NCBI RefSeq assembly: GCF_004283755.1
Contig: NZ_SHMH01000002.1
Coordinates: forward strand, 372,001 to 436,000
Direction: 5' to 3'
DNA: 64,000 nt
DNA from: Pseudoxanthomonas winnipegensis
Lineage (GTDB): Bacteria > Pseudomonadota > Gammaproteobacteria > Xanthomonadales > Xanthomonadaceae
Position numbers and translations under genes: made by a program. Positions 1 through 9,054 of this stretch are shown in pieces. The notes under the pieces are model-generated. The model had not been told where the DNA came from and made no database searches. It saw only the letters and a list, made by a program, of their open reading frames with translations. The stretch's first letter is position 1. Each line of letters begins with the position of its first letter.

Positions 1-1
1 C

Positions 2-802
2 TCGCTGCTGATCTGCTGGGTCACCGCGCCGCAGGGCCGGGCCGCGCGTACCGCGGCCGATTTCCCCGAGGCGGCGCAGAGCGAGCCGGACAAGGCGCTG
101 CCGCCGCGCGCGCGTCCGGGCGAATGGCTCGAATACAGCCCGCTGCTGACCGTGCTGCTGTCGCTGCTGGCCTTCGGCTGGCTGGCCGGCGAGTCCGCCT
201 CCAAGCCGGTGGTCACCGCGATCGCCAGCCTGAACACCTACAACTTCCTGTTCCTCTCCCTGGGCCTGCTGCTGCACTGGCGCCCGCGCAGCTTCCTCAA
301 CGCGGTGGCCAAGGCCGTGCCCAGCACCACCGGCGTGCTGATCCAGTTCCCGCTGTATGGGGGCATCGCGATGATCCTCACCGGGGCCAAGGGCGCCGAT
401 GGCGACACCCTGGCGCACCATCTGTCGCAGCTGTTCGTGCACGTGGCCACGCAGGACACCTTCCCGGCGGTGATGGGCGTGTACTCGGCCATCCTGGGCT
501 TCTTCGTCCCTTCCGGCGGCGGCAAGTGGCTGATCGAGGCGCCGTATGTGATGCAGGCGGCCAACGAACTGCACGCTCACCTGGGCTGGGCGGTGCAGGT
601 CTACAACGCCGCCGAGGCCCTGCCCAACCTGATCAACCCGTTCTGGATGCTGCCGCTGCTGGGCGTGCTGGGGCTGAAGGCGCGCGACATCGTCGGCTTC
701 ACCTTCATCCAGCTGCTGGTGCACATCCCGCTGGTGATCGGCCTGCTGTGGCTGCTCGGCCTCACCCTGCCCTACGTCCCGCCGGTGATGCCGGCCGGTT
801 GA
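2..802 (+). CDS. atoE: Short-chain fatty acid transporter, AtoE/TIGR00366-like (5'-truncated)
   Basis: The reading frame is open from the first bases of the window, so the N-terminal part lies outside it. The visible 266 residues are strongly hydrophobic, with several membrane spans. They include segments typical of the AtoE/short-chain fatty acid uptake family, such as FPLYGGIAMILTG, the glycine-rich FVPSGGGKWLIEAPYV and NAAEALPNLINPFWMLPLLG. Family members sit in the inner membrane and import acetoacetate or butyrate-type acids. The gene ends 9 bp before the convergent HdeD-like gene. I see no catabolic partner genes downstream; any operon would lie upstream of the window. The family call is firm, the exact substrate is not. 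Confidence 0.85.
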   Translation, partial: SLLICWVTAPQGRAARTAADFPEAAQSEPDKALPPRARPGEWLEYSPLLTVLLSLLAFGWLAGESASKPVVTAIASLNTYNFLFLSLGLLLHWRPRSFLNAVAKAVPSTTGVLIQFPLYGGIAMILTGAKGADGDTLAHHLSQLFVHVATQDTFPAVMGVYSAILGFFVPSGGGKWLIEAPYVMQAANELHAHLGWAVQVYNAAEALPNLINPFWMLPLLGVLGLKARDIVGFTFIQLLVHIPLVIGLLWLLGLTLPYVPPVMPAG

Positions 803-811
803 GCGACGGGC

Positions 812-1360
812 TCAGGCCGCCAGGCGATGCCCGCGCAGGCGGAAGGCGACCACCAGCTGCAGCACGCCGTAGACGATCGCGCCGATGCCGAACCACAGCG
901 CCATCGTCAGCAGCCCGGCCGCCGGGTAGACGAAGAACAGCACGCCCAGCAGGATCGACAGCACGCCGCTGAGCACCAGCAGCCACTCGCCGCGGATGTG
1001 CTTGCGCACCTGCACGGCGAACACGATGCGCGCCACCCCGGCGATCACCAGCCACACCGCCAGCAGCCACAGCAGCGCGGCGGCCATCTGCGCCGGCTGG
1101 GCGATGGCGAGCACGCCGAAGGCGATGGAGATCAGCGCATAGAGCGCCAGCAGCCAGCGCGGCAGCACGTGTTCGCGACTGAAGGCACTGATCAGGCTGA
1201 CGATGCCATCGGCCAGCGAGAACGCGCCGAAGACCAGCACCAGCGCCAGCACGGTGCCGCCCGGCCAGATCAGCGTGGACACGCCGAACAGCACGGCCAC
1301 CAGACCGAACAGCAGGAACACCCACCAACTGCGCGAAACCGAAACGGCGGCGAAGGACAT
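812..1360 (-). CDS. HdeD family membrane protein (DUF308)
   Basis: A protein of 182 residues with about six hydrophobic helices arranged as repeated pairs, the pattern of the HdeD/DUF308 family. The E. coli member is linked to acid resistance, but most relatives have no known function. The start at 1360 is preceded by AGGAG at a 7-base distance. A second ATG six bases upstream would leave no room for a ribosome binding site, and the frame upstream of that looks non-coding. It faces the fatty acid transporter gene tail to tail. Confidence 0.8.
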   Translation of the reverse strand: MSFAAVSVSRSWWVFLLFGLVAVLFGVSTLIWPGGTVLALVLVFGAFSLADGIVSLISAFSREHVLPRWLLALYALISIAFGVLAIAQPAQMAAALLWLLAVWLVIAGVARIVFAVQVRKHIRGEWLLVLSGVLSILLGVLFFVYPAAGLLTMALWFGIGAIVYGVLQLVVAFRLRGHRLAA

Positions 1361-1487
1361 CGGCATTCTCCTGACAAGCGGGCGAGGGCAGGATGACACG
1401 CGGGCGCGCTGCCGCGGCGGTCTGCCCAGCAGCATAAACCTCTCGCCGTTGCTCCAGCATTCAAGACAGGCCCAATGAGCAGCCGAC

Positions 1488-2189
1488 TCATTCCACCCGT
1501 GAGCAGACCCAACCATCGACTCGCGCGACACCGGCGCGCAGCAGGGCGCGCGTCGCGGCGTGCAGGGTGGCGCCGGTGGTCATCACGTCGTCGACCAGGG
1601 CCACGTGCGCGGGCAGGGCGGCGCCTGGCCGCACGGTGAAGGCACCGCGCAGATTGCGGCGGCGGGCTTGCGCATCCTGTTCGGACTGGGGGGCGGTGTC
1701 GCGGCTGCGCAGCAGCGCGGTGTCCAGGACCGGCAGGTCGAGGCGGCGGCCCACGGCGCGCGCCAGTTCCAGGGCCTGGTCGTAGCCGCGGCGGCGCAGG
1801 CGCCGGTCGTGCAGCGGCACCGGCACCAGGGCCTGCGGCCGTGGCGCGCCGGACATGGCCTGGGCCATCAGCGCGGCGAGCAGCCGGCCGGCCGCCAGGT
1901 CGCCGTGGAACTTCAGGCGCGGCACCAGCCGGTCCAGCGGCGGGCCATAGACCAGCGCGGCGACGGTGAGGGTCATCGGCGGCGGATGGCGCAGGCAGTG
2001 CCCGCAGGTCTGGGCGTGCAGCATCGGCAGCGCGCAGCGGGGGCAGGCGGTGGTATTCCACGGCAGGGCGGCGGCGCAGTCCGCGCACAGGTCCAGCCCG
2101 CTCTCGCCGCGCGCGTCGCAGACCAGGCAGCGCGGCGCCAGCAGCGCGCGTCCCAGGCGTTGCAACCACTGTGTCGGGGAAGCCTCCAT
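1488..2189 (-). CDS. comF: ComF family phosphoribosyltransferase-like protein
   Basis: About 233 residues in the ComF/GntX family. The N-terminus carries four CxxC pairs (CLVC, CADC, CPRC, CGHC), consistent with a zinc-binding domain. The C-terminal half has the PRPP-binding signature [14 protein letters not shown] of type I phosphoribosyltransferases. Relatives take part in DNA uptake or in the use of DNA as a nutrient; the enzymatic role is unsettled. The start is uncertain: I prefer the ATG at 2189 (MEASPTQ), but an ATG at 2222 in the same frame would add 11 residues, and neither has a clear ribosome binding site. It is divergent from bioF, as in several xanthomonads. Confidence 0.85.
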   Translation of the reverse strand: MEASPTQWLQRLGRALLAPRCLVCDARGESGLDLCADCAAALPWNTTACPRCALPMLHAQTCGHCLRHPPPMTLTVAALVYGPPLDRLVPRLKFHGDLAAGRLLAALMAQAMSGAPRPQALVPVPLHDRRLRRRGYDQALELARAVGRRLDLPVLDTALLRSRDTAPQSEQDAQARRRNLRGAFTVRPGAALPAHVALVDDVMTTGATLHAATRALLRAGVARVDGWVCSRVE

Positions 2190-2377
2190 GCGGATCGTCC
2201 AGGGCAGTCCTTGCCGATGCATACGGCGACTTTAGCGCCTGTCGGGCCGCCGGGCGCCATGGCCGGGCCGGCGCTGGCGGATACGCGGCGCCTTTAGGCG
2301 GCGTGGCCGGTCATCCGGGTCGCCACCGGCTGGATTACGCTAGCCGGCCGACCCACGCCAGACGCACAGGACGCAGC

Positions 2378-3580
2378 ATGGCCCGCCCCGATCTGCACGA
2401 CCGCATCGCCGCGCTGCGCAAGCTGCGCGTGGCCCAGGACCGCGTGCGGGTGCGCCGCGCCGTCGGACGCCGCGACGGTGTGCGGGTCGAGGTCGACGGC
2501 CGCTGGCTGGTCGAATGCTGTGGCAACGACTACCTGGGCCTGTCGCAGCAGTTCCAAGTGACCAACGCGCTGGCCGAGGCGGCCGCGCGCGAGGGCGCCG
2601 GCGCAGGGGCCTCGCCGCTGGCCGGCGGCTATCACGCCGCGCACGCGGCGCTGGAACGCGACGTCGCCGATTGGCTGGAGGCGCCGGCGGCGCTGCTGTT
2701 CGGCAATGGATTCCTGGCCAATCTGGCCGTGCAGCAGGCGCTGCTGGGCGAGGAGGGCGATGTCTGCGTGCAGGACCGGCTCAACCACGCCAGCCTGATG
2801 GACGCCTCGCGCCTGGCCGGCTGCCGGCTGCGCCGCTATCCGCATGGCGACGCCGAAGGCGCGATCCGCCAGCTGCGCAACGTGCCCGATGGCGCGGCGC
2901 TGCTGGCCACCGATGGCGTGTTCGGCATGGACGGCGACGTGGCGCCGCTGCGCGCGCTGGCCCTGGTGGCGCGGGTGCAGAAGGCGCTGTTCTACGTCGC
3001 CGATGGGCACGGCGTGGGCGTGCGCGGTCCGGCCGGTCGCGGCAGCGTCGCCGAGGCGCGCCTGACCGTGGAAGACGTCCCGCTGCAGCTGATCAATCTG
3101 GACAAGGCGCTGGGCGGCTACGGCGCGCTGGTTGTCGGCGATGCCGCGCTGATCCAGCACCTGGCCGAGACCGCACGGCCCTACAGCCACAGCACCGCGC
3201 TGCCGCCGGCGCTGGCCCGCGCCAGCAGCGAGGCGATCCGCCACGCGCGGCGCGACGACTGGCGGCGCGAGCGGCTGGCCGGCCTGATCGATCGCTTCCG
3301 CACCAAGGCCGCGGCGGCCGGGCTGGACCTGCTGCGTTCGGACACGCCGATCCAGCCGGTGCTGTGCGGCGCCGACGCGCAGGCGGTGGCCTGGTCGGCG
3401 GCGCTTGAAGCGGCCGGCTACTGGGTCAAGCCGATCCGCCCGCCGACCGTGCCCGAAGGCACCGCACGCCTGCGCGTCACGCTGACCGCCCTGCACACGC
3501 CCGAAGACATCGACGGCCTGGTCGAGGCATTGGCCCGCACCCGCGCGCCGCAGCTGCAAGAGGCGGCCGGGGTGGCGTGA
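2378..3580 (+). CDS. bioF: 8-amino-7-oxononanoate synthase
   Basis: A 400-residue PLP enzyme that condenses pimeloyl-ACP with L-alanine to 8-amino-7-oxononanoate, the first step of biotin ring assembly in the cytoplasm. The sequence has the alpha-oxoamine synthase features: NDYLGL near residue 48, the glycine-rich [28 protein letters not shown], and the PLP lysine region [11 protein letters not shown] around residue 245. The start [15 protein letters not shown] fits the family N-terminus. It is the first gene of a bioF-bioH-bioC group on this strand. Confidence 0.95.
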   Translation: MARPDLHDRIAALRKLRVAQDRVRVRRAVGRRDGVRVEVDGRWLVECCGNDYLGLSQQFQVTNALAEAAAREGAGAGASPLAGGYHAAHAALERDVADWLEAPAALLFGNGFLANLAVQQALLGEEGDVCVQDRLNHASLMDASRLAGCRLRRYPHGDAEGAIRQLRNVPDGAALLATDGVFGMDGDVAPLRALALVARVQKALFYVADGHGVGVRGPAGRGSVAEARLTVEDVPLQLINLDKALGGYGALVVGDAALIQHLAETARPYSHSTALPPALARASSEAIRHARRDDWRRERLAGLIDRFRTKAAAAGLDLLRSDTPIQPVLCGADAQAVAWSAALEAAGYWVKPIRPPTVPEGTARLRVTLTALHTPEDIDGLVEALARTRAPQLQEAAGVA

Positions 3581-3671
3581 GCGCTGCGCCTGTCGCCGTG
3601 CCGCGCGGGGTCGATGCCCGTTCGCCGTCCGCGCGCGTGGCAGATCGCTTGCAGCCCACACCGCGACCCTC

Positions 3672-4448
3672 ATGACCCTGCACATCGAAACCCACGGCCG
3701 CGGCGCGCCCCTGGTGCTGGTGCACGGCTGGGCGCTGCATGGCGGCGTGTTCGCGCCGCTGGTCGAACGCCTGGCCGACCGCTTCGAACTGCACGTGGTC
3801 GATCTGCCGGGCCACGGCCTGAGCCGCGACAGCACGGTGCCGCTGGCCCTGGCGGCCACGGTCGCGGCGATCTGCGCCGCCACGCCGCCGGCGGCGTGGC
3901 TGGGCTGGTCGCTGGGTGGCCTGTTCGCGCTCAAGGCCGCGGCCAGCTCGGGCCAGGTGCGCGCGCTGGCGATGCTGTCCTCGGTGCCGCGCTTCACCGC
4001 CGCGCCGGACTGGCCGCACGCGGTGCCGCCGGCGGTGTTCGCCCAGTTCGGCCGCGACCTGACGCAGGACTATCGCGGCACGCTGGAGCGCTTCATCGCC
4101 CTGGACACGCTGGGCAGCGCGCACGGGCAGGCCACGCTGCGCAGCTTGCGCGCCATGCTCTTCGCCCGCGGCGAACCGGCGCCGACCGCGCTGCAGGCCG
4201 GCCTGGCGCTGCTCGAACGCAGCGACCTGCGCCACCTGCTGCCGGGCCTGGGCATGCCCTCGCTGTGGATCGCCGGCGCGCGCGACCGGCTGGTGCAGCC
4301 GCGCGGCATGGCCGCCGCCACCGGGTTGGCACCGCAGGCCGGCTTCGTGGAGATCGCCGGCGGCGGCCATGCGCCGTTCCTGGCGCACCTGGACGCGGTG
4401 GAGGCGGCGTTGGTGCCGTTCCTGGATGGCGCCTTGCGCGGACGGTGA
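3672..4448 (+). CDS. bioH: Pimeloyl-[ACP] methyl ester carboxylesterase
   Basis: A 258-residue alpha/beta hydrolase matching BioH, which cleaves pimeloyl-ACP methyl ester to free pimeloyl-ACP for BioF. The oxyanion segment LVHGWALHGGVF is near residue 20. The nucleophile elbow is GWSLGG (about residue 80), the acidic residue lies in GARDRLVQP, and the histidine in GGGHAPFLAH close to the C-terminus. It lies between bioF and bioC, so the three genes supply the front end of biotin synthesis together. Confidence 0.93.
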   Translation: MTLHIETHGRGAPLVLVHGWALHGGVFAPLVERLADRFELHVVDLPGHGLSRDSTVPLALAATVAAICAATPPAAWLGWSLGGLFALKAAASSGQVRALAMLSSVPRFTAAPDWPHAVPPAVFAQFGRDLTQDYRGTLERFIALDTLGSAHGQATLRSLRAMLFARGEPAPTALQAGLALLERSDLRHLLPGLGMPSLWIAGARDRLVQPRGMAAATGLAPQAGFVEIAGGGHAPFLAHLDAVEAALVPFLDGALRGR

Positions 4449-4507
4449 ACTGGAGCGTGCCAGCGTCGCGCCTGACGCGGGACGGTGCGCTGGCGGACAA
4501 TAGGCCC

Positions 4508-5386
4508 ATGCCTCTGTTCGATGTCCGCCATCAGCGCCGCGCCCTGGCGCGCGCCGCCGGCACCTATGCCGATGCCGCCGTCCTCCACCGCGAGGTCGAG
4601 CAACGCCTGTTCGAATCGCTCGACTACCTGGACCAGCGCGTGCCGCAGGTCGTGCTGGACCTGGGCAGCGGCCCGGGCAGCGCGGCGGCCAGGCTGCGCA
4701 AGCGCTGGCCCAAGGCGCAGGTGGTGGCGCTGGATTTCTCGCTGCCGATGCTGCGCGAGGCGAAGAAGCAGGCCGGCTGGTGGAAGCCGTTCGCGCGGGT
4801 GTGCGCCGATGCGCGCGCGCTGCCGCTGGCCGAGGGCAGCGTCGATGTGCTGTTCGCCAACCTGTGCCTGCAGTGGGTCGACGACCTGCCGGCCGCGTTC
4901 GCGGGTTTTCGCCGCGTGCTCAAGCCCGGCGGGCTGCTGCTGTGCTCCACCTTCGGCCCGCAGACGCTGATCGAGCTGCGCGAGGCCTTCGCCGGCGATC
5001 CGGCGCCGCACGTGAGCCCGTTCCCGCAGATCGCCCAGTTCGGCGATGCGCTGATGATGGCCGGCTTCCGCGATCCGGTGCTGGACCGCGATCTGTTCAC
5101 CCTGACCTATCCCGATCTGCCGGCCCTGATGCGCGAACTGCGCGCGCTGGGCGCGACCAATGCGCTGGCCCAGCGCCGCGCGACGCTGACCGGCAAGGCG
5201 CGGCTGGCGGCCGCCGCGCGCGCCTACGAGGCGATGCGCACGCCGCAGGGCGTGCTGCCCAGCAGCTGGGAAGTCATCTACGCCCACGCCTGGGCGCCGC
5301 AGGCCGGCGCGCCGATCCGCGAAAGCGGGCGCGACGTGGCCGCGGTGCCGGTCTCGCGCATCCCCATCCGCCGCCGCGGCGAATGA
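4508..5386 (+). CDS. bioC: Malonyl-[ACP] O-methyltransferase
   Basis: A 292-residue SAM-dependent methyltransferase that methylates malonyl-ACP, letting fatty acid synthase build the pimelate chain that BioH later releases. Motif I is VVLDLGSGPGSAAARL (about residues 47-62), followed by the acidic VVALDFSLPML and the post-motif NLCLQWVDD, all as in BioC. The start MPLFDVRHQRRAL matches the usual BioC N-terminus, in which an early arginine-rich helix precedes the Rossmann fold. It lies 59 bp after bioH and probably belongs to the same transcript. Confidence 0.94.
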   Translation: MPLFDVRHQRRALARAAGTYADAAVLHREVEQRLFESLDYLDQRVPQVVLDLGSGPGSAAARLRKRWPKAQVVALDFSLPMLREAKKQAGWWKPFARVCADARALPLAEGSVDVLFANLCLQWVDDLPAAFAGFRRVLKPGGLLLCSTFGPQTLIELREAFAGDPAPHVSPFPQIAQFGDALMMAGFRDPVLDRDLFTLTYPDLPALMRELRALGATNALAQRRATLTGKARLAAAARAYEAMRTPQGVLPSSWEVIYAHAWAPQAGAPIRESGRDVAAVPVSRIPIRRRGE

Positions 5387-5407
5387 GCCGCGGCGACGCG
5401 CGCCCGC

Positions 5408-5728
5408 TCAGGGCTGGCCGATCACGACCTCGCTGATCTGCATGACCGGCTCCAGGTCGGTGTAATTGGGGATGTCGCCCAGGATTTCCTGCGCATGCGG
5501 CCCGAAGCCCGCGGTGAAGCTGTCCACCGAGTCGCTATAGATGTGGCACATGGCCACGAAGGCCGGATCGCTGCCGGGCAGCCCGCCCGACAGGCCCTTG
5601 TCGACCGTGTAGAACAGACAGGCATCGCCCATGCGCGCCTTGAGCAGCGGCATGTGGGTGTTGGCGTAGTAGGCGTGATCGAACCGCGCGCCGGCCACGT
5701 AGGGATACATCACGCTGACCTTGATCAT
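5408..5728 (-). CDS. EthD family protein
   Basis: A 106-residue small alpha+beta-barrel protein of the EthD/dimeric ferredoxin-like type. It begins MIKVSVMYPY, followed by the typical HAYYANTHMPLLKARMGD motif, in which the histidine-methionine-proline segment is diagnostic. Family members are often of unknown function; the founding member helps ethyl tert-butyl ether degradation. The start at 5728 has GGAG six bases upstream. It converges on bioC and lies downstream of a SnoaL-type gene on the same strand. Its substrate cannot be read from the sequence. Confidence 0.82.
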   Translation of the reverse strand: MIKVSVMYPYVAGARFDHAYYANTHMPLLKARMGDACLFYTVDKGLSGGLPGSDPAFVAMCHIYSDSVDSFTAGFGPHAQEILGDIPNYTDLEPVMQISEVVIGQP

Positions 5729-5876
5729 TGCAGGCTCCGTTGAACGGACAGGGACGCAGGGGGACGCCAGCATCGCACGCCCGCGTCGATCGCCATGGCA
5801 CGCCGCAGCAACGGCAAGGGCGCCCGGCACGTCGCTGGCGCCCGGGACGCGTGGAGCGTGCGATCCCGCCGCGGCC

Positions 5877-6305
5877 TCAGCCGCCGACCTGGGCGATCCA
5901 GTCCTGCAGGTTGTAGTAGTTGCTGACCCGCGCGATGCGCTCGTCCTCGATCTCGAAGAAGGCCCCGCCCGGCAGCACATAGGTCTGGCCGGAAGCCTCG
6001 GGCAGCCCGGCATCGCTGTGGTGGTAGGTGCCATGCACGACGTACTCGGCCGCCGCGCGCCGGCCATCGGGCGAGACCATCACCACGATGTCGCGCAGCT
6101 GCTCGCTGTAACTGGCATCCATGCGCTGCAGGAAGGCGGTGAACGCCTCGCGCCCGATCTCGCGCGCGCCCTGGTTGAGGTCGTGGGCCACATCGTCGGT
6201 GAGCAGGGCCAGCATCGCCGCGCGATCGCTGCGGTTGAAGGCCGCGTAATAGGCCAGCACCAACTCGGTGGCGCGGTCCTGGCGCCGGGTACCGTCGATC
6301 TTCAT
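5877..6305 (-). CDS. SnoaL/NTF2-like family protein
   Basis: A 142-residue protein with the cone-shaped NTF2/SnoaL fold pattern. An N-terminal helix (LVLAYYAAFNRSDRAAMLALLTDDV) is followed by strands ending in the Phe-x-Ile-x-Asp-(Glu)-Arg-Ile motif FFEIEDERIARVSNYYNLQDW. Such proteins include polyketide cyclases and ketosteroid isomerase-like enzymes, and many are uncharacterised. It is a single gene with an independent start. The neighbouring EthD gene downstream on the same strand may be co-transcribed, although 148 bp separate them. No specific function can be assigned. Confidence 0.8.
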   Translation of the reverse strand: MKIDGTRRQDRATELVLAYYAAFNRSDRAAMLALLTDDVAHDLNQGAREIGREAFTAFLQRMDASYSEQLRDIVVMVSPDGRRAAAEYVVHGTYHHSDAGLPEASGQTYVLPGGAFFEIEDERIARVSNYYNLQDWIAQVGG

Positions 6306-6378
6306 GTAAGCCAGTCGCTTCTGTGGGGTGAGGCGGAATGATAACGCCCGGGGGATGGCGGGGCTCGAAGGGGCCGGC

Positions 6379-6987
6379 CTAGACCGCTTCGAGCACCAGG
6401 TCGCGGTGGAAGAAGTACAGCTCCTGCAGGAAGAACTTCCAGCTGGCCCGGACGCTGCGGAAGCGGCTGGTCGGCGTGGCCGAGGCGAGCGCGCTGATGC
6501 CTTCCTGGCGCGCCAGCCGCATCGCCCGGGCCATGTGCAGCGGGTCGGAGACGATGATCGCGGTGTGCAGCTGGTGCGCCTGCATCAGGCGCGCGGCCTG
6601 CTGCAGGTTCTGGCGCGTGGTGCGCGAGGTGGTCTCGATCAGGATCGCCTGCTCGGGCACGCCGGCCTTGAGCGCATAGCGTCGCCCGACCTGCGATTCG
6701 GCGAAGCGCGCCCCGGCCCCGCCGAAGCCGCCGGTGAAGATCAGATGCCCGGCCAGGCCGCGCTGGTACAGGTCGATGCCGTGGCGCAGGCGCTCCTCGA
6801 ACACGGGCGAAGGCCGCGCGTCGTAGGCCGCCGCGCCCAGCACGATGATCGCGTCGGCCGGCGCGGCCTGGTCGCGCCAGCCCACGCCGATGATGTAGGC
6901 CGAGACCCCGACCAGCCACAGCAGCAGCACGCAGACCAGGCGCCACGCCCAGCCCCACAGGCCCCAGCGGCGACGCGTGCGGCTCAC
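6379..6987 (-). CDS. YdcF/DUF218 family membrane-anchored protein
   Basis: About 202 residues. One N-terminal membrane helix (LVCVLLLWLVGVSAYIIG) is followed by a DUF218 domain. The domain starts with DAIIVLGAAAY, has TGGFGGAGARFAES in the middle and ISDPLHMARAMRLA-type motifs further on. Relatives include SanA/ElyC, envelope proteins linked to lipid carrier or peptidoglycan metabolism. The GTG start at 6987 overlaps the stop codon of the upstream dehydratase gene by four bases (GTGA), which argues for translational coupling and decides the start. Confidence 0.85.
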   Translation of the reverse strand: MSRTRRRWGLWGWAWRLVCVLLLWLVGVSAYIIGVGWRDQAAPADAIIVLGAAAYDARPSPVFEERLRHGIDLYQRGLAGHLIFTGGFGGAGARFAESQVGRRYALKAGVPEQAILIETTSRTTRQNLQQAARLMQAHQLHTAIIVSDPLHMARAMRLARQEGISALASATPTSRFRSVRASWKFFLQELYFFHRDLVLEAV

Positions 6988-7940
6988 ACCCTGGACCAGG
7001 GCAGCGCGTCCAGGTCGACGTTGCCGCCGGACAGCACCAGGCCCACCCGCTTGCCGGCGAAGGCCTCGCGGTTGGCCAGCACCAGGGCCAGGACGATGGC
7101 CGAGGAGGGCTCGACGATCTGCTTGGTCACCTGCCACAGCAGGCGCATGGCGGCGATGGTGTCGGCGTCGGACACGGTGACCACGCGGGCCCGGTGCTGA
7201 CGCAGCAGGTCGAAATCGGGCGCGCCCAGCGTGCCGCGCAGGCCGTCGCAGACCGTATCGGGGACGAAGTCCAGCTGCAGCGTCCCGGCCGCCAGCGAGC
7301 GCGCGGTGTCGGCGGCGCCTTCCGGCTCGGCCAGCCACAGCTGCGCCTCGGGATGGCGCGCGTGCAGGGCAAGCGCCGAACCGGAGGCCAGCCCGCCGCC
7401 GCCGACCGGTGTGACCAGCGCATCGAGCGGGCCGGCCTGTTCCAGCAGCTCCAGGGTCGCGGTGCCCTGGCCGGCGATCACGAACGGGTTGGTGTAGGGA
7501 TGGACCAGATGCGCGCCGGTCTCGGCCTGGATCCGGGCGGCGCCCGCCTCGCGCGCGGGGATGGTCGGCGCGCACAGGTGCAGCACCGCGCCGTTGCGGC
7601 GGATCGCGGCCAGCTTGGTCTCGACCGCGTTCTCTGGCACCACCACATGGCAGGGGATGCCGCGCGTGGCCGCGGCCAGCGCCAGGGCGCCGCCGTGGTT
7701 GCCCGAGGAATGGGTGACCACCCCGCGCGCGGCCTGCGCATCGTCCAGCGCCCAGACCGCATTGCAGGCGCCGCGGAACTTGAAGGCGCCGGTGCGCTGC
7801 AGGTGCTCGGCCTTGAAGAACAGCCGGGCGCCGCTCATGGCGTCGAGGGTGGAGGAGGTCAGCGTCGGGGTGAGGCGCGCATGCGGCGCAATGCGGGCGG
7901 CGGCGTCGAGAACGTCGTCGAAATGGGGCAGGTCGGACAT
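6984..7940 (-). CDS. PLP-dependent threonine/serine dehydratase family enzyme
   Basis: A 318-residue fold-type II PLP enzyme. The PLP lysine is in GAFKFRGACNA (about residue 55), the Asn-loop in SSGNHGGALALAA, and the phosphate-binding loop in VGGGGLASG; all are typical of catabolic threonine dehydratase and serine racemase relatives. It lacks the C-terminal ACT regulatory domain of biosynthetic IlvA, so the role is more likely degradative deamination of Ser, Thr or hydroxyaspartate. The start MSDLPHFDD at 7940 is chosen because the upstream extension has no family resemblance. It overlaps the DUF218 gene by four bases. Confidence 0.87.
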   Translation of the reverse strand: MSDLPHFDDVLDAAARIAPHARLTPTLTSSTLDAMSGARLFFKAEHLQRTGAFKFRGACNAVWALDDAQAARGVVTHSSGNHGGALALAAATRGIPCHVVVPENAVETKLAAIRRNGAVLHLCAPTIPAREAGAARIQAETGAHLVHPYTNPFVIAGQGTATLELLEQAGPLDALVTPVGGGGLASGSALALHARHPEAQLWLAEPEGAADTARSLAAGTLQLDFVPDTVCDGLRGTLGAPDFDLLRQHRARVVTVSDADTIAAMRLLWQVTKQIVEPSSAIVLALVLANREAFAGKRVGLVLSGGNVDLDALPWSRV

Positions 7941-8073
7941 GCCCTTAAGCGTACCCGATGCGCTTTTGCCGCCGCACTGCAGCAAGTCACGCGCCTGACA
8001 GAATTAATCACGGGTTCAATGCGTTAGGCCCAATCTGGCGACCTTGAGAACGGTGCAGACCGGGGGGTCCACC

Positions 8074-8610
8074 ATGAAACGCCTGCTGATCGCCGCCATC
8101 GCCCTCACCGCGCTGGGCGGTTGCGCCACCTACGACTACGCCGGCGGCAGTGGCCCGGGTGGCTACTATCGGGGCAGCCCGACCTACCGCTACACCTATC
8201 CCGACGGCTACTGGGGCGGCTACTACGGCGGCGCCCCGGGCTATGGCTATTACGGCTATGGCGGCGGCTATGGCGGCTATGGGTATGGCTACGCGCCGTA
8301 CTACTACAACCGCCCCTACTACGTGATCCGCCCGGTGCCGCGCCCGCCGCACGACGGCCGACCCGGCGATGGCGACCATCGCCCGCCGCCGGGCGGCTGG
8401 CCGCGCCCGCCGATGACCGGCGACAACGGGCGTCCGCAGCTGCCCGACCGCCTGCGCCCGCAGCGGCCCTCCAATCCGGCCAACCCGGCCGGCATGTCGC
8501 GCCCGGCCATGCCGCCGCGCGCCGAAGGCGTCGAGCGGCCGATGCGGTCCATGCCCAGCCGCCCGGCCCTGCCGCCGCGGCTGACCCCGCGTTCGCGCAA
8601 CGAGGAATAG
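8074..8610 (+). CDS. Tyr/Gly-rich putative lipoprotein
   Basis: A 178-residue protein. It has a signal peptide (MKRLLIAAIALTALGGC) and a lipobox ending at the cysteine near residue 17, so it is probably a lipid-anchored envelope protein. The first third is a low-complexity stretch rich in tyrosine and glycine (repeats of YGGY/GYGY). The rest is rich in proline, arginine and methionine with no recognisable domain. Similar Gly/Tyr-rich lipoproteins of unknown function occur in xanthomonads. The upstream extension to 8044 is unlikely to be translated because the signal peptide begins at 8074. A strong hairpin terminator lies about 220 bp downstream. Confidence 0.8.
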   Translation: MKRLLIAAIALTALGGCATYDYAGGSGPGGYYRGSPTYRYTYPDGYWGGYYGGAPGYGYYGYGGGYGGYGYGYAPYYYNRPYYVIRPVPRPPHDGRPGDGDHRPPPGGWPRPPMTGDNGRPQLPDRLRPQRPSNPANPAGMSRPAMPPRAEGVERPMRSMPSRPALPPRLTPRSRNEE

Positions 8611-8828
8611 GCAATGCCACGGGCGTCTCACTTCCGTCATCGCCCGATCGGCAACGATGAATGAGTGCTTGCGTCCGAGCCGGTCGCGCCCGCAAGCTAG
8701 CGCCACGTTGACCGGTTGCGTCGTTTTCTGACGTAACACGAGCTGACAACGGCTTCCATGCCGACGCCCGGTGGGGAAATCTGGATCCCCCCTGTTCCGG
8801 CCCTTGCCGGTCGTCGGCGCCTAAACAG

Positions 8829-8862
8829 CACAACGCCCGGCCATGCCGGGCGTTGTGTTTTC
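8829..8862 (+). terminator. Rho-independent terminator
   Basis: A perfect 13-bp stem (CACAACGCCCGGC / GCCGGGCGTTGTG) with a 3-base loop, followed by TTTTCT on the plus strand. It fits an end for transcripts running from the lipoprotein gene or for a short RNA starting in the preceding 200 bp. The minus-strand side is followed by a weaker T run. Confidence 0.7.
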
Positions 8863-8921
8863 TGGGGATCCGCTGGATTCCCGGCCAGGGCGCGCCGCTG
8901 TTCGACCGCCGCCGTGGCCAC

Positions 8922-9044
8922 AAAAAAAAGAGGGGCCGGCAGTCCCCCGACTGCCGACCCCGGCGTCCCCAACGTGCGCTAGCGGCTGGCCCCTGTTCCA
9001 ATACCAGCCTTAGGCGCCCGAAGTCGCTTGCCACGATGGGTGCC
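8922..9044 (-). ncRNA. Candidate sigma54-dependent small RNA
   Basis: There is no gene on either strand here, yet the minus strand has a complete transcription unit. A -24/-12 type promoter at 9055-9071 is followed about 120 bases later by a strong terminator. The terminator stem at 8932-8961 is GGGG-C-CGGCAGTC, loop, GACTGCCG-A-CCCC, with eight T residues after it on the minus strand (8922-8929). The transcript would be about 120 nt, contains no convincing open frame and runs antisense to nothing annotated. The start is placed about 12 bases after the -12 GC. I do not recognise it as a named family. Confidence 0.5.
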
Positions 9045-9054
9045 GATGGGGTTA

